Shown here: positions 15,089 through 24,097 of the stretch, piece after piece
Position numbering within the stretch: position 1 is the stretch's first letter
Layout of the letters: every line of letters starts with the position of its first letter
Assembly: GCA_016928155.1 (NCBI GenBank)
Contig: JAFGLG010000002.1
Coordinates: forward strand, 16,412 to 80,411
Direction of reading: 5' to 3'
Length of the DNA stretch: 64,000 bases
From: Candidatus Woesearchaeota archaeon
GTDB lineage: Archaea; Nanobdellota; Nanobdellia; Woesearchaeales; JAFGLG01
Program-made: the position numbers and the translations under genes
Notes under the pieces: model-generated
Databases searched by the model: none
Told to the model about the DNA's origin: nothing
Seen by the model: the letters and a program-made list of their open reading frames with translations, nothing else

Positions 15089-15760
15089 ATGATACAGACA
15101 GGGATCCTGATGAAGGACAGAGAAAGATTCTCAAAGATAATTGATCTTGACCTCAGCAGAAGCGTAATACTTGACCTGACAAACAAGAATCAGGAGCTGA
15201 GCCAATTCGATATCACAAACCCAGAGCATTTTGAGAGCTACATCAGAAGGAAGATAGCAGAGAACAAAGCACAGATAGCGATAGGCAGATACGACGAGAA
15301 CAGGGTGATATATGACCACAGCAATGTCTTTGACGGCACCCAAAGAAGAACTGTGCACCTAGGGATCGATCTGTGGACAGAACCTGGCACCAAAGTGTTC
15401 TCCCCATTGGCCGGCAGGGTGCACAGTTTCAGGTTCAACAATAATGTGGGTGATTATGGCCCGACAATGATCCTCGAGCACGAAACCGACGGCAGGTTCT
15501 ACACATTGTATGGGCATCTCAGCCTGGACTCTCTTGATGGGCTCCATGAAGGGAAAAAGATAGAGGCAGGACAAGAGATCGCCCGAGTCGGCAATTATCC
15601 GACGAATGGGAACTGGGCGCCGCATCTGCATTTCCAACTAATCCTTGATATGAAAGGCATGAAAGGGGATTTTCCAGGAGTTGCATCAGAGAAAGACAGA
15701 GAGAAAATGCTGAAACTGTGTCCTGATCCGAATATCATCCTTAACTTAAATCATCTTTAA
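15089..15760 (+). CDS. M23-family metallopeptidase (LytM-like)
   Basis: The 223-aa protein has a LytM domain at about 90-200: HLGIDLWTEPGTKVFSPLAGRV gives the first His and Asp ligands and APHLHF the HxH pair. It has no signal peptide. M23 enzymes usually cut peptidoglycan cross-links; archaea lack murein, so the substrate could be a host or competitor wall, an endogenous protein, or a sugar ligand if catalysis is lost. It is co-transcribed with the GNAT-like gene. Confidence 0.82.
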   Translation: MIQTGILMKDRERFSKIIDLDLSRSVILDLTNKNQELSQFDITNPEHFESYIRRKIAENKAQIAIGRYDENRVIYDHSNVFDGTQRRTVHLGIDLWTEPGTKVFSPLAGRVHSFRFNNNVGDYGPTMILEHETDGRFYTLYGHLSLDSLDGLHEGKKIEAGQEIARVGNYPTNGNWAPHLHFQLILDMKGMKGDFPGVASEKDREKMLKLCPDPNIILNLNHL

Positions 15761-15865
15761 TTTAAGATAGCAAAAATCTTATTTTTACAGTCCATGCGCC
15801 ATCAAAGAAAGCCTAATCAGTGTTATTATTTACCTGCATCCTCTGCCAGTCCGTGTGCATTTATT

Positions 15866-15938
15866 GAAAATTCAAGAGTTCCTGACCAGATCTGCAGGGC
15901 AGATCTGGATATAATAAAAACTTATTCCTTGAATTTTC
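15866..15938. repeat. Nested hairpin element, copy B (73 nt)
   Basis: The outer arms GAAAATTCAAG and CTTGAATTTTC pair perfectly. Inside lies a perfect 10-bp hairpin, CCAGATCTGC-AGG-GCAGATCTGG (15886-15908). The element has the same length and internal geometry as the copy at 57997-58069, and 44 of 73 positions match without gaps. It lies in the convergent spacer between the M23 and Pth2 genes. Upstream is GTCCGTGTGC, also present (as GTCCGGGTGC) before the other copy. It may be a structured RNA or a small mobile element. Confidence 0.7.
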
Positions 15939-16026
15939 CAGCAATTGGAAGAAGGTGGGCAAATGATCAAAGAAAAGCAGCAAAAAATAGGAAACAGAGA
16001 TCATTCAAAAAGGACTGCACAGAAGA

Positions 16027-16371
16027 TCAGACCATCTTCAATTTTCCAGTGACCTTGTCAATCTTCTCTTCTTCATCGGGGCCGATGCCAAGGCAAGTGA
16101 CTGTGCCAGGAGCAATGACTGTCCTGCCGGCATCAGTTATTATGGATGCGACAAGCTTCTCCTGCTTTGCCAACTGCTGATATCCAAGAAGCTCTTTCAG
16201 ATCAGCCACATACAGAACAACTTTCTTGCTGCCTTCGGACTGCCATGTGCTGAACTTATCCTCACTGACCCTATAAGCAGACTCAACTGAAGCATGAGCT
16301 ACCTGCGCAGCAAGCTTGCCCTTGGGAAGCCTGAGATCCTTCCTTACCAAAATGACCTGTTTGAATGACAT
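16027..16371 (-). CDS. pth2: Peptidyl-tRNA hydrolase, Pth2 type
   Basis: This 114-aa protein matches archaeal/eukaryal Pth2 along its full length: QVILVRKDLRLPKGKLAAQVAHASV, KVVLYVADLKELL, ITDAGRTVIAPGTVTCLGIGP. It releases peptides from stalled peptidyl-tRNA. The gene is monocistronic, and the 5' end faces a TATA-rich spacer shared with corA. Confidence 0.95.
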   Translation of the reverse strand: MSFKQVILVRKDLRLPKGKLAAQVAHASVESAYRVSEDKFSTWQSEGSKKVVLYVADLKELLGYQQLAKQEKLVASIITDAGRTVIAPGTVTCLGIGPDEEEKIDKVTGKLKMV

Positions 16372-16526
16372 ACTGAATTTTCGGGGATATGCTTATATAA
16401 ATTTTATCTAAAAAAATATGTAATAAAATAGTATACCTGTATACTTTTTATTCTCATCCATTTTTAAATTGTATAAAAAGAAATATAAACCATAGACAAT
16501 GCAGAAAACAAAGAAAAAGAGGGAAT

Positions 16527-17471
16527 ATGATAGAAGGATACAAGATACAAAAAAATCAGCTGGTGAACGCAAAGGCCAGTGACCTGGCCAGCAAAGATTT
16601 TGTCTGGCTTGACTACACAAACCCTTCTGAAAAAGAACTGAAAGACCTTTCTGAAGCAACAGACATCCCTTTCGAGTACCTCGAGAATGTGCATTTCCCG
16701 ACAGAGAGGCCCAAGATATTCGAATACGGCAACTACTCGATGATCATATATGGCTCAGCATACCACAACAGGACCTCATTCAACACACAGCCCGTCTTCA
16801 TCCTGATATCAGAAAACAACAATGTAATCACTCTCAAGCAGCAGGAGCATGAGGCATTCGCCAAGATAAAAGCCCTGAATGACGAGCAGAAAAAAATCCT
16901 CATGCAGAACCAGACATACTTCATCTATAGGCTGCTCGACAACCTGAACAACCAGTTCTTCAGTGTCCTCGAAGAGGTTGAAGATATCATGGAGAGCATC
17001 GAACACGAGGTCATGCATACAGTATCCAAAACCATCGTGAACAAGATATTCAGGGTGAAGAAAAGCATCATCTATTTCCACAAGGCCCTCATCGCCAACA
17101 GGGAAGTCGTCACCATGATAGAGAAAGAATACCTCTCCATAATCGTAAAGAAAGAACTCAGGAGATTCAGGGATGTATACAATGATGTGATCCAGCTCAT
17201 AGACCTTGAAGAGACATACAGGGACATACTGACAAATGTGCTCGAGATATACCTGACAAACATATCAAACAACATGAATGAGGTTGTCAAGAAGCTGACA
17301 GTATACGGAAGCTTTGTGCTTGTGCCGACACTCATCGCAAGCATCTACGGCATGAATTTCAAGAACATGCCTGAGCTGTTCTGGCATTATGGGTATTTCT
17401 TTTCGATAGGATTCATGGCCCTATCTGTCCTTGCAATGTATCTCACATTCAAGAGATATAAGTGGATATAG
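16527..17471 (+). CDS. corA: CorA-family magnesium/cobalt transporter
   Basis: This 314-aa protein has the long cytosolic helical domain of CorA and two C-terminal membrane helices, with the signature YGMNF at about residue 272 at the end of the first helix. It should form a pentameric Mg2+ channel. It is divergent from pth2. An inverted repeat (GCTATAT...TTTGCAT with ATGCAAAATATAGC, 17500-17559) lies just after the gene and may be its terminator or part of the next promoter. Confidence 0.92.
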   Translation: MIEGYKIQKNQLVNAKASDLASKDFVWLDYTNPSEKELKDLSEATDIPFEYLENVHFPTERPKIFEYGNYSMIIYGSAYHNRTSFNTQPVFILISENNNVITLKQQEHEAFAKIKALNDEQKKILMQNQTYFIYRLLDNLNNQFFSVLEEVEDIMESIEHEVMHTVSKTIVNKIFRVKKSIIYFHKALIANREVVTMIEKEYLSIIVKKELRRFRDVYNDVIQLIDLEETYRDILTNVLEIYLTNISNNMNEVVKKLTVYGSFVLVPTLIASIYGMNFKNMPELFWHYGYFFSIGFMALSVLAMYLTFKRYKWI

Positions 17472-17605
17472 GCACAATCCCCATAGAATTGCTATACTCG
17501 CTATATGATTTTTGCATAAATCTATAAGAAATTCCAAAAACATATGCAAAATATAGCAACCTTTATATATTTTGGATACTTATATATTATATCTACATCT
17601 AAAAA

Positions 17606-17752
17606 ATGGTAGCAATAAAATTCTTTGAATCAATGGACTTTTTGGAACCAAAGTGCCCCCATTGCGAGGCCAAACTAGATTACGGAGTGAACACCCGTTT
17701 CGACAAAGAGAAAGACTCTGAAATCTGCAATAATTGCGGGAATGAAATCTAA
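17606..17752 (+). CDS. Small zinc-ribbon protein (48 aa)
   Basis: The ORF begins MVAIKFFESMDFLEPK and has a zinc ribbon CPHC...CNNC with 24 residues between the pairs. A TATA-like CTTTATATATTTTGG lies at about 17561-17575, so it has its own promoter and a short leader. The function is unknown; it is probably a nucleic-acid- or protein-binding zinc ribbon. Confidence 0.65.
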   Translation: MVAIKFFESMDFLEPKCPHCEAKLDYGVNTRFDKEKDSEICNNCGNEI

Positions 17753-17818
17753 ATCCTGGGGCATTAACTTTATAAATCAAGCCCAGCTTCTCCAAATGTC
17801 TTTGATGGTGATAAAAAC

Positions 17819-20773
17819 ATGTCCCAAGAACCAAAAAACTATGATTTCAGGCAGATAGAGAGCGAAATACTCGATTACTGGAAAGAAAATCTCATATTTG
17901 ACAAGGCCAAAGCCAAAAACAGGGGCAGGAAGATATTCTATTTCCTGGACGGGCCGCCATACACATCAGGAAAAGTGCATATCGGCACTGCCTGGAACAA
18001 ATCCCTCAAAGACGCAGTCCTCAGGTACAAGAGGATGTCAGGGCTTGATGTATGGGACAGGGCAGGATATGACATGCACGGGCTGCCCACAGAGAATGCA
18101 GTGCAGAAGAACCTCAATCTGAAGAACAAGGATGACATCCCAAAATATGGGGTGCAGAAATTCATAGAAGAGTGCAGGGCCTTCTCAACAGGAAACCTCA
18201 AGATAATGAATGAGGACTTCAAGCGCATGGGTATATGGATGGACTTCGACAATGCATACCAATCCATCAAGAACGAATTCATGGAAGGGGAATGGTGGCT
18301 GGTCAAGAAAGCCCATGAGAAAGGAAGGCTGTATGAAGGAGAAAAGCCCATGCACTGGTGCGGGCACTGCGCAACAGCGCTCGCAAAACACGAGCTCGAG
18401 TACCAGGATGTTGAAGATGACTCCATATTCGTGAAGTTCCCGGTGGTCGGGAAGAAGAATGAATTCCTGATAATCTGGACAACGACACCATGGACAATAC
18501 CCTACAATCTCGGCGTGATGGTGAATCCGGAGCTTGAATATGTCAAGGCACAGGTCGATGATGAGGTATGGATCGTGGCAGCAGGGCTTGTCGCGCCTGT
18601 CGTACAGGCTGTGGCGAACAAGAGATACAAGGTGCTCGAGACATTCATGGGAGAGCAGCTGAAAGGGATAAAATACCATCATCCATTCGAGAAAGAGCTG
18701 AAGAAGAGATACGATGAGCTCCGCAAGGAGAGCGACAAGATCCATTCAGTTGTCCTATCAGAAGAATATGTAGACCTGAGCGCAGGAACAGGCCTTGTGC
18801 ACATGGCGCCAGGATGCGGACCAGAAGATTATGCAATAGGTCACAGGGAGGGCATACCTGGATTCAACAATCTCCAGGAAGATGGAAGCTTCCCTGATGA
18901 CATGGGCAAATTCTCAAAGCTTGTGGCAAAGGTCGATGACAAGAGATTCATCGAGGCATTGCGGGAAGAAGGAGCGCTCATCGAGACAACAAAGGTATCA
19001 CATGATTATGCGCACTGCTGGAGATGCCACAAACCAGTCATATTCAAGCTCACAAAGCAATGGTTCTTCAAGATAGAAGACCTCAAAGAGAACATGAGAG
19101 AGCTCAACAAGGACATCTACTGGGTGCCGGACTGGGCAGGGAACAGGCAGTTCGACTCATGGCTCGACAATCTCCGAGACAATGGCATAACACGACAGAG
19201 ATACTGGGGAACACCGGTGCCGATATGGCGATGCGACAAGTGCGAAGCCTATGATGTCATCGGCTCAGTGAGAGAGCTGCAGGAGAAGGCAGGCAAGGTG
19301 CCTGATGACCTCCACATACCCTATATCGACGAGATAAAATGGGGATGCAAGTGCGGCGGAGAGATGAAGAGGGTGCCGGATGTGCTCGATGTATGGATAG
19401 ATGCAGGGACAACATCATGGAGCTGCCTGGATTACCCACAGAGGACAGATCTTTTCGAAAGCATGTTCCCGCCAGACTTCATCCTCGAAGGCAAAGACCA
19501 GATAAGGGGATGGTTCAACCTGCTATTTGTCGCAAGCATGATATCAATGGAGAAGACAGCATTCAAAGCAGTCTACATGCACGGGTTCGTCCAGGATTCC
19601 CAGGGAAGGAAGATGTCCAAGTCATTGGGGAATTACATCCTGCCGGAAGAGGTCATCGGGCAATACGGCGCAGACACCCTCAGATACTACATGATAGGAG
19701 GGGCCAATCCAGGCATCGACATCAATTACAACTTCGATGACATGAAGACAAAACACAAGAACCTCATGATACTATGGAACCTAATGAAATACCTTCTGGA
19801 GCTCGGCAAGACCAACAAGATAGGCAATGCAGGCAAGATCAGCATAGAAGAGAGGTATATCCTATCAAAACTGCATTCAACAATAAAGGATGTCACAGAG
19901 AAATTCGAAGGATACTTCATCAACAACATCCCGTGGAAGATAGAGGAACTGCTGCTCGAGCTGTCAAGGACATACATCCAGCTGATAAGGGACAAGGCAG
20001 CAAGCGGGGAACAGGAAGATAAGGATACAGTGACTGACACAATATTCCAGGTGATGATGGGAGTTCTCAAGATGTTCTCAACCATTGCGCCGTTCATATC
20101 AGAGAAGGTGTATCTGGAGCTGAAGAACGGATTCGGCCTCAAGGAGGAGTCAATAAGCCTCTATGACTGGCCGAAATATGACCAGAAGATGATCGATGTG
20201 AAGCTCGAGCAGGATTTCGAGCACATGAAATCAATAATAGGCGGAATACTCAGCGCAAGAGAGGCTGCACAGCTCGGGGTCAGATGGCCGCTGCTCAAGG
20301 CAGTTGCTGTGAGCGAGAAGAAACAGATAAGAGAGAGCGCTGAGAGCCTGAAAGAGCTGATAATCAGCCATACAAACATAAGAGGCCTTGAGATCAAGGA
20401 GAAGATAGATGAAGAAGAGAAGCTCAGCCTCAAGGAAGCTGAGTTCCCGGGAGGGACAGTCTACATCGACATCTCAAGGAATGACGAGCTTGAAGCAGAG
20501 GGATTCATGAGAGAGCTTATCAGGAGAGTGCAGGTGCAGAGGAAGAAGACAGGGCTCATGAAAGAGGACAAGATCAACATCATAATAAAATCACAGAGAA
20601 ATGAGCTTTTTGAGAGATCAAAAGAGCAGATAAGAGAAAAAGTAGGCGCATCAGGGATAAGATTCGTGAATGATACAGTCGACAAGGCATACCCAAACAG
20701 GGCAACTATCAAGATCAAAGGATTGATATTCGAGATATTCTTCGAGAAGCATGAGCCAAAAGAGGTGGAATGA
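17819..20773 (+). CDS. ileS: Isoleucyl-tRNA synthetase
   Basis: This 984-aa class I synthetase has the HIGH motif as HIGT (about residue 50, GPPYTSGKVHIGTAWN), an editing domain with the TTPWTIPYNLGV segment, and KMSKSLGN near residue 600. The anticodon-binding domain follows. The length is usual for archaeal/eukaryal-type IleRS. It is followed by a zinc-ribbon gene with an ATGA overlap. It charges tRNA-Ile and clears Val-tRNA-Ile. Confidence 0.96.
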   Translation: MSQEPKNYDFRQIESEILDYWKENLIFDKAKAKNRGRKIFYFLDGPPYTSGKVHIGTAWNKSLKDAVLRYKRMSGLDVWDRAGYDMHGLPTENAVQKNLNLKNKDDIPKYGVQKFIEECRAFSTGNLKIMNEDFKRMGIWMDFDNAYQSIKNEFMEGEWWLVKKAHEKGRLYEGEKPMHWCGHCATALAKHELEYQDVEDDSIFVKFPVVGKKNEFLIIWTTTPWTIPYNLGVMVNPELEYVKAQVDDEVWIVAAGLVAPVVQAVANKRYKVLETFMGEQLKGIKYHHPFEKELKKRYDELRKESDKIHSVVLSEEYVDLSAGTGLVHMAPGCGPEDYAIGHREGIPGFNNLQEDGSFPDDMGKFSKLVAKVDDKRFIEALREEGALIETTKVSHDYAHCWRCHKPVIFKLTKQWFFKIEDLKENMRELNKDIYWVPDWAGNRQFDSWLDNLRDNGITRQRYWGTPVPIWRCDKCEAYDVIGSVRELQEKAGKVPDDLHIPYIDEIKWGCKCGGEMKRVPDVLDVWIDAGTTSWSCLDYPQRTDLFESMFPPDFILEGKDQIRGWFNLLFVASMISMEKTAFKAVYMHGFVQDSQGRKMSKSLGNYILPEEVIGQYGADTLRYYMIGGANPGIDINYNFDDMKTKHKNLMILWNLMKYLLELGKTNKIGNAGKISIEERYILSKLHSTIKDVTEKFEGYFINNIPWKIEELLLELSRTYIQLIRDKAASGEQEDKDTVTDTIFQVMMGVLKMFSTIAPFISEKVYLELKNGFGLKEESISLYDWPKYDQKMIDVKLEQDFEHMKSIIGGILSAREAAQLGVRWPLLKAVAVSEKKQIRESAESLKELIISHTNIRGLEIKEKIDEEEKLSLKEAEFPGGTVYIDISRNDELEAEGFMRELIRRVQVQRKKTGLMKEDKINIIIKSQRNELFERSKEQIREKVGASGIRFVNDTVDKAYPNRATIKIKGLIFEIFFEKHEPKEVE

Positions 20774-21186
20774 TGGTCACAGAGCCAGAATCAATGGATG
20801 AGCTGGTCTATTACACCAACAGGAAAGTCGGGAACGGAAAAATAACTGCCTGGACATACAGGGGAGAATGCCCGAAATGCAAGAAAGGACTGATGGGCAA
20901 GCCAAAAGACCCCAAGACCGGAAAGCCGAAGGTCAGGGCAACAGAATATGAATGCCCAGAATGCGGCTACACTGCCGAGAAAGAAGAGTATGAGGACACT
21001 CTCGAATGCGAAGCTAAATACACATGCCCCAAATGCAGGAAAGAAGGGGAAGGAGCAGTGCCGTTCAAGAGGAAGAAAGTGATGCTCTTTGATGAGGAGA
21101 AGCAGAAGAAGACAACAGTAGATGCAGTCGTGTTCCTTTGCTCGAAATGCGGAGAGAAGATACCAGTCACAAAGAAATTGAAGTGA
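20770..21186 (+). CDS. Double zinc-ribbon protein (138 aa)
   Basis: Two pairs of CxxC modules are visible: CPKC...CPEC (about residues 36-62) and CPKC...CSKC (about 85-125), each with basic and charged linkers. No enzyme motif is seen. It is translationally coupled to ileS (ATGA overlap), which hints at a role in translation or RNA binding, but this is only inference. Confidence 0.7.
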   Translation: MMVTEPESMDELVYYTNRKVGNGKITAWTYRGECPKCKKGLMGKPKDPKTGKPKVRATEYECPECGYTAEKEEYEDTLECEAKYTCPKCRKEGEGAVPFKRKKVMLFDEEKQKKTTVDAVVFLCSKCGEKIPVTKKLK

Positions 21187-21390
21187 AGGTCCATCTATCA
21201 ATTTTCTGATTCTATATATTCTTAACATATTCTGAAAAGCGGGTCCATACTGCATCATCTTTCAAGTTTATTACCGGAATATCCTGCAAAGACTCCAAAA
21301 TCGGCCAAAATCAGATACGCACACAAGAAAGGCCTATCAGCAGAATCCTGATACCTGCAAAACAGCAGTGATAATCCTAAAAAACAAAAG
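21187..21390. other. Spacer without recognised feature
   Basis: No ORF of coding character, tRNA or clear repeat is seen in these 204 bases between the zinc-ribbon gene and the DUF134 operon promoter. Confidence 0.4.
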
Positions 21391-21423
21391 ATTTAAATAG
21401 TATTATGCATTATAATGCATAAT
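21391..21423 (+). promoter_or_regulatory. TATA box and 22-bp palindromic operator of the DUF134 operon
   Basis: The TATA box ATTTAAATAG (21391-21400) is followed at once by a perfect 22-bp palindrome (21402-21423) made of ATTATGCATTA and its exact reverse complement. The palindrome spans the transcription start region and the first two bases of the ATG at 21422. A repressor bound here would block RNA polymerase and ribosome access. The HTH protein encoded by the first gene is the likely ligand, giving autoregulation. Confidence 0.7.
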
Positions 21424-21916
21424 GGTTAGGCCAAGAAAGACAAGGATCGTCAACTTTGAACCTAATGTCACTTATTTCAAGCCCAGAGCAGTGCCGCTGA
21501 ACCTGCTTGAAGAAGCTGACCTGACAATCGATGAGCTTGAGACCCTCAGATTATCAGATCTTGAGAAACTGAGCCAGGCAGATGCAGCAGAAAAGATGAG
21601 GATACACCAGTCAACTTTCCAGAGGACACTGGCAAGAGCAAGAGAGAAAGTGACAGATGCTCTAGTCAATGGAAAGGCAATAAAGATACACGGAGGTGAA
21701 TATACCATGCCAGGAAGAGACGGAACAGGACCAAGCCCGGGCCGCGGAATAGGCCGAGGAGGCAGAGGAATTGGAAGGATGGGAGGACAGCTGGCAGCAG
21801 GACCAGGAGGAAAATGCGTCTGCCCGAAATGCAGCTACGAGATGCCGCATGCAAGAGGACAGCCCTGCAATCAGATAACCTGCCCAAAGTGCAAAAGCCC
21901 GATGACAAGAGGATAA
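21422..21916 (+). CDS. DUF134-family HTH protein with C-terminal Cys-rich tail
   Basis: Residues 1-95 match the DUF134 family, an HTH of the sigma70-region-4 type (LTIDELETLRLSDLEKLSQADAAEKMRIHQSTFQRTLARAREKV). The middle contains MPGRDGTGPSPGRGIGRGG, which resembles the start of DUF5320 proteins. The last 36 residues (CVCPKC...HARGQPC...CPKCKSPMTRG) nearly repeat the tail of the next protein. It is likely a metal- or redox-responsive regulator of this operon, binding the palindrome over its own start. Confidence 0.85.
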   Translation: MVRPRKTRIVNFEPNVTYFKPRAVPLNLLEEADLTIDELETLRLSDLEKLSQADAAEKMRIHQSTFQRTLARAREKVTDALVNGKAIKIHGGEYTMPGRDGTGPSPGRGIGRGGRGIGRMGGQLAAGPGGKCVCPKCSYEMPHARGQPCNQITCPKCKSPMTRG

Positions 21917-21917
21917 T

Positions 21918-23003
21918 ATGTGCAAAGGGATGAATAAAGGAAAAGTGTCTGTAATCGCAGTAGCAGCCAACCTTGTCCTGGCAATCTCCAAGATAAGCAT
22001 CGGCCTCATCAGCAAGAGCTCTGCCGTGCTTGCAGAAGGCCTTCATTCCAGTGTTGACATCTTATCCTCAATGCTTTCTTTTTTAGGAATACGCGCTGCA
22101 AAAAAACCGGCAGACAAGGAACACCCATACGGGCACCATAAATTTGAAGTCCTATCAGGACTGGCGATCACAATCATCCTTTTTCTTACAGGAGCATGGA
22201 TAATCTACAGATCATATAACGGATTCATCAATCCCAGCCTGACAGAGATAAATTATCTGGCATTGGGGGTTATGGCTTTCTCAGCAACCATAAATGAGAT
22301 AATGGCAAGAATAAAACTGCATTATGGCAGAAAAGAGCATTCATTATCACTAATCTCAGACGGAATCCATTCCCGCATAGACGTCATATCCTCATTGGTC
22401 ATATTCGCAGGATTATTCCTGACACCGATATTCAAGTATTCTGATCCATTGCTCACATTCCTTATCGGAGCATACATACTCAAAGAATCATTCAGTCTCG
22501 GGAAGGAAGCTACTGATTCCTTATTGGATGTATCAGCAGGAGAAGAGATTGAGAAAAAGATAAGAGACATAATCCACGGTCAAAAAATCGAGCTATCTGA
22601 ACTAAAAACACAAAAAAAAGGATCAGTGATCACTGCAAACATGATAATAAAACTGGAAAGATCATTGAGCATAGGGCAGGCGAACGCGATCTCATCAGGA
22701 TTACAGAAAAGATTAACAGAAGAGATACCAAATCTCCAGTATATCTCAGTGCAAATGAGTTCCCATGATCTGGAAAGCAACTATTATCAGCCCACAAAAA
22801 TAATCCCAGGCATAAAAATCGTGCAGGGATTCGGATGGCAAAGGAAAGGCAAATTCATTGAGAAGATACCAGAAGCCAAAGGACGCGGACCAGGCGGAAA
22901 ATGCATATGCAATAAATGCAGATATGAGACAGGACACAAACAGGGAGTGCCTTGCTCGACCATCAAGTGCCCAAAATGCAAAAACCCGATGACAAGGGGA
23001 TAA
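21918..23003 (+). CDS. Cation diffusion facilitator with Cys-rich tail
   Basis: This 361-aa protein has a CDF membrane domain (about 5-200) with both zinc-site motifs: EGLHSSVDILSS in TM2 and DGIHSRIDVISS in TM5, plus HPYGHHKFE. A cytosolic CDF domain follows (about 205-290). The C-terminal 36 residues repeat the six-Cys tail of the preceding DUF134 protein (CICNKC, then PC, then CPKCKNPMTRG). It should export or distribute Zn2+, Fe2+ or a similar ion in exchange for protons. It is co-transcribed within the operon. Confidence 0.9.
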   Translation: MCKGMNKGKVSVIAVAANLVLAISKISIGLISKSSAVLAEGLHSSVDILSSMLSFLGIRAAKKPADKEHPYGHHKFEVLSGLAITIILFLTGAWIIYRSYNGFINPSLTEINYLALGVMAFSATINEIMARIKLHYGRKEHSLSLISDGIHSRIDVISSLVIFAGLFLTPIFKYSDPLLTFLIGAYILKESFSLGKEATDSLLDVSAGEEIEKKIRDIIHGQKIELSELKTQKKGSVITANMIIKLERSLSIGQANAISSGLQKRLTEEIPNLQYISVQMSSHDLESNYYQPTKIIPGIKIVQGFGWQRKGKFIEKIPEAKGRGPGGKCICNKCRYETGHKQGVPCSTIKCPKCKNPMTRG

Positions 23004-23024
23004 AATCGTCAGGAGGAAAATAAA

Positions 23025-23354
23025 ATGCCAAGAGGAGACGGAACAGGACCAAGAGGGCTGGGTGCAGGAACAGGATGGGGCTTAGGCCCATGCGGAGCCG
23101 GAATGAGGATGGGGCAAGGAAAAGGATTTGGACAGGGATTTGGAAGAGGATATGGGAGAGGACCAGGAAATGGAATGTGGCAAGGAAGAGGGTATGGATA
23201 CAGAAGATTCGCGCCTGCACCACCTGCACCAGAACCTACAAAAGAACAGGAAAAAGACCTCCTTGAGGAACAGATAAAAATGCTTGAATCTGAACATGAA
23301 CAGATCGATAAAGAGATAGAAACCATAAAGAAAAGGATTAAAGAAATAAAGTGA
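23025..23354 (+). CDS. DUF5320-family protein
   Basis: This 109-aa protein starts MPRGDGTGPRGLGAG and has a Gly/Arg/Met-rich first half and a coiled-coil second half (KEQEKDLLEEQIKMLESEH). This is the DUF5320 layout, typically encoded beside NifX-like and MinD-like genes. The function is unknown; a scaffold for metal or Fe-S cofactor handling is a guess. A GGAGG ribosome site precedes the start. Confidence 0.8.
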   Translation: MPRGDGTGPRGLGAGTGWGLGPCGAGMRMGQGKGFGQGFGRGYGRGPGNGMWQGRGYGYRRFAPAPPAPEPTKEQEKDLLEEQIKMLESEHEQIDKEIETIKKRIKEIK

Positions 23355-23365
23355 GGAGGCAGAAA

Positions 23366-24094
23366 ATGAGGATTGCAATAACTTGCCAAGAAGACACCCT
23401 GGACAGCATGATCGACCAAAGATTCGGCAGATGCAGATATTTCCTGATTGTTGATATAGAAAAAGGGGAAATAACACGTACTGAAGCTGTGCTGAACCAG
23501 GGAGCAGAGCAGGGCCATGGCGCTGCAATAAAAGCAGGAGAACAGATGGGAGACCTTAAAGTGGAAAAAGTCCTGACAGGACAATTAGGGCCGAATGCAA
23601 CAACTGTGCTTGGCAGTCTCGGGATAACAGCATACCATGCATCAGGGACTGCAAAGGAAGCCATAAAGCAATTGATCAATGATGAGCTGGAAACCATATC
23701 AGAGACAGCAAAACCCCATCCGGACACAAAAAAAACCAGTGACCAGGAAAGGATCCTCTTCCCGCTCCTTGACAACAAAGGGATGGATTCAGAGATAAGC
23801 CAGCATTTCGGCCATGCACCATTCGTCGGGTTGTATGATGCTGAAAAAAAGGAATTGGACATCATTGAAAATGATCTGGACCACACTGACCCCAGCAAGA
23901 GCCCAATAGACCAGATCGAAGAAAAATTCAACCCCACAGCAATCTTCGCAAAAGACATAGGGGGAAGAGCTGTCAGCATAATAAAAGAGAAGGGGCTGGC
24001 CCTCAAGACAGGGGATTACAAGACTGTGAAGGAGGCAATAGCAAACATAGACAGGCTTGAAGACCAAAAAAAGGACTGCGGACAGAAACACTAG
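23366..24094 (+). CDS. Tandem NifX/NafY-like (dinitrogenase cofactor) domain protein
   Basis: This 242-aa protein has two Fe-Mo-cofactor-type domains: one at 1-110 (RIAITCQEDTLDSMIDQRFGRCRYFLIVD) and one at about 135-240 (ILFPLLDNKGMDSEISQHFGHAPFVGLYD). Such proteins bind iron-sulphur or molybdenum cofactors in transit. No nitrogenase gene is nearby, so a general Fe-S role is more likely. The ATG at 23366 has an AGGAGG site; the open frame starts 15 bases earlier with GTG. Confidence 0.85.
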   Translation: MRIAITCQEDTLDSMIDQRFGRCRYFLIVDIEKGEITRTEAVLNQGAEQGHGAAIKAGEQMGDLKVEKVLTGQLGPNATTVLGSLGITAYHASGTAKEAIKQLINDELETISETAKPHPDTKKTSDQERILFPLLDNKGMDSEISQHFGHAPFVGLYDAEKKELDIIENDLDHTDPSKSPIDQIEEKFNPTAIFAKDIGGRAVSIIKEKGLALKTGDYKTVKEAIANIDRLEDQKKDCGQKH

Positions 24095-24097
24095 CAA

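Noticed and set aside
15794..16180. 128-aa plus-strand ORF crossing the nested hairpin and the Pth2 gene
   Set aside because: Its second half is antisense to Pth2 and its first half runs through the hairpin element; no start signal or family features.
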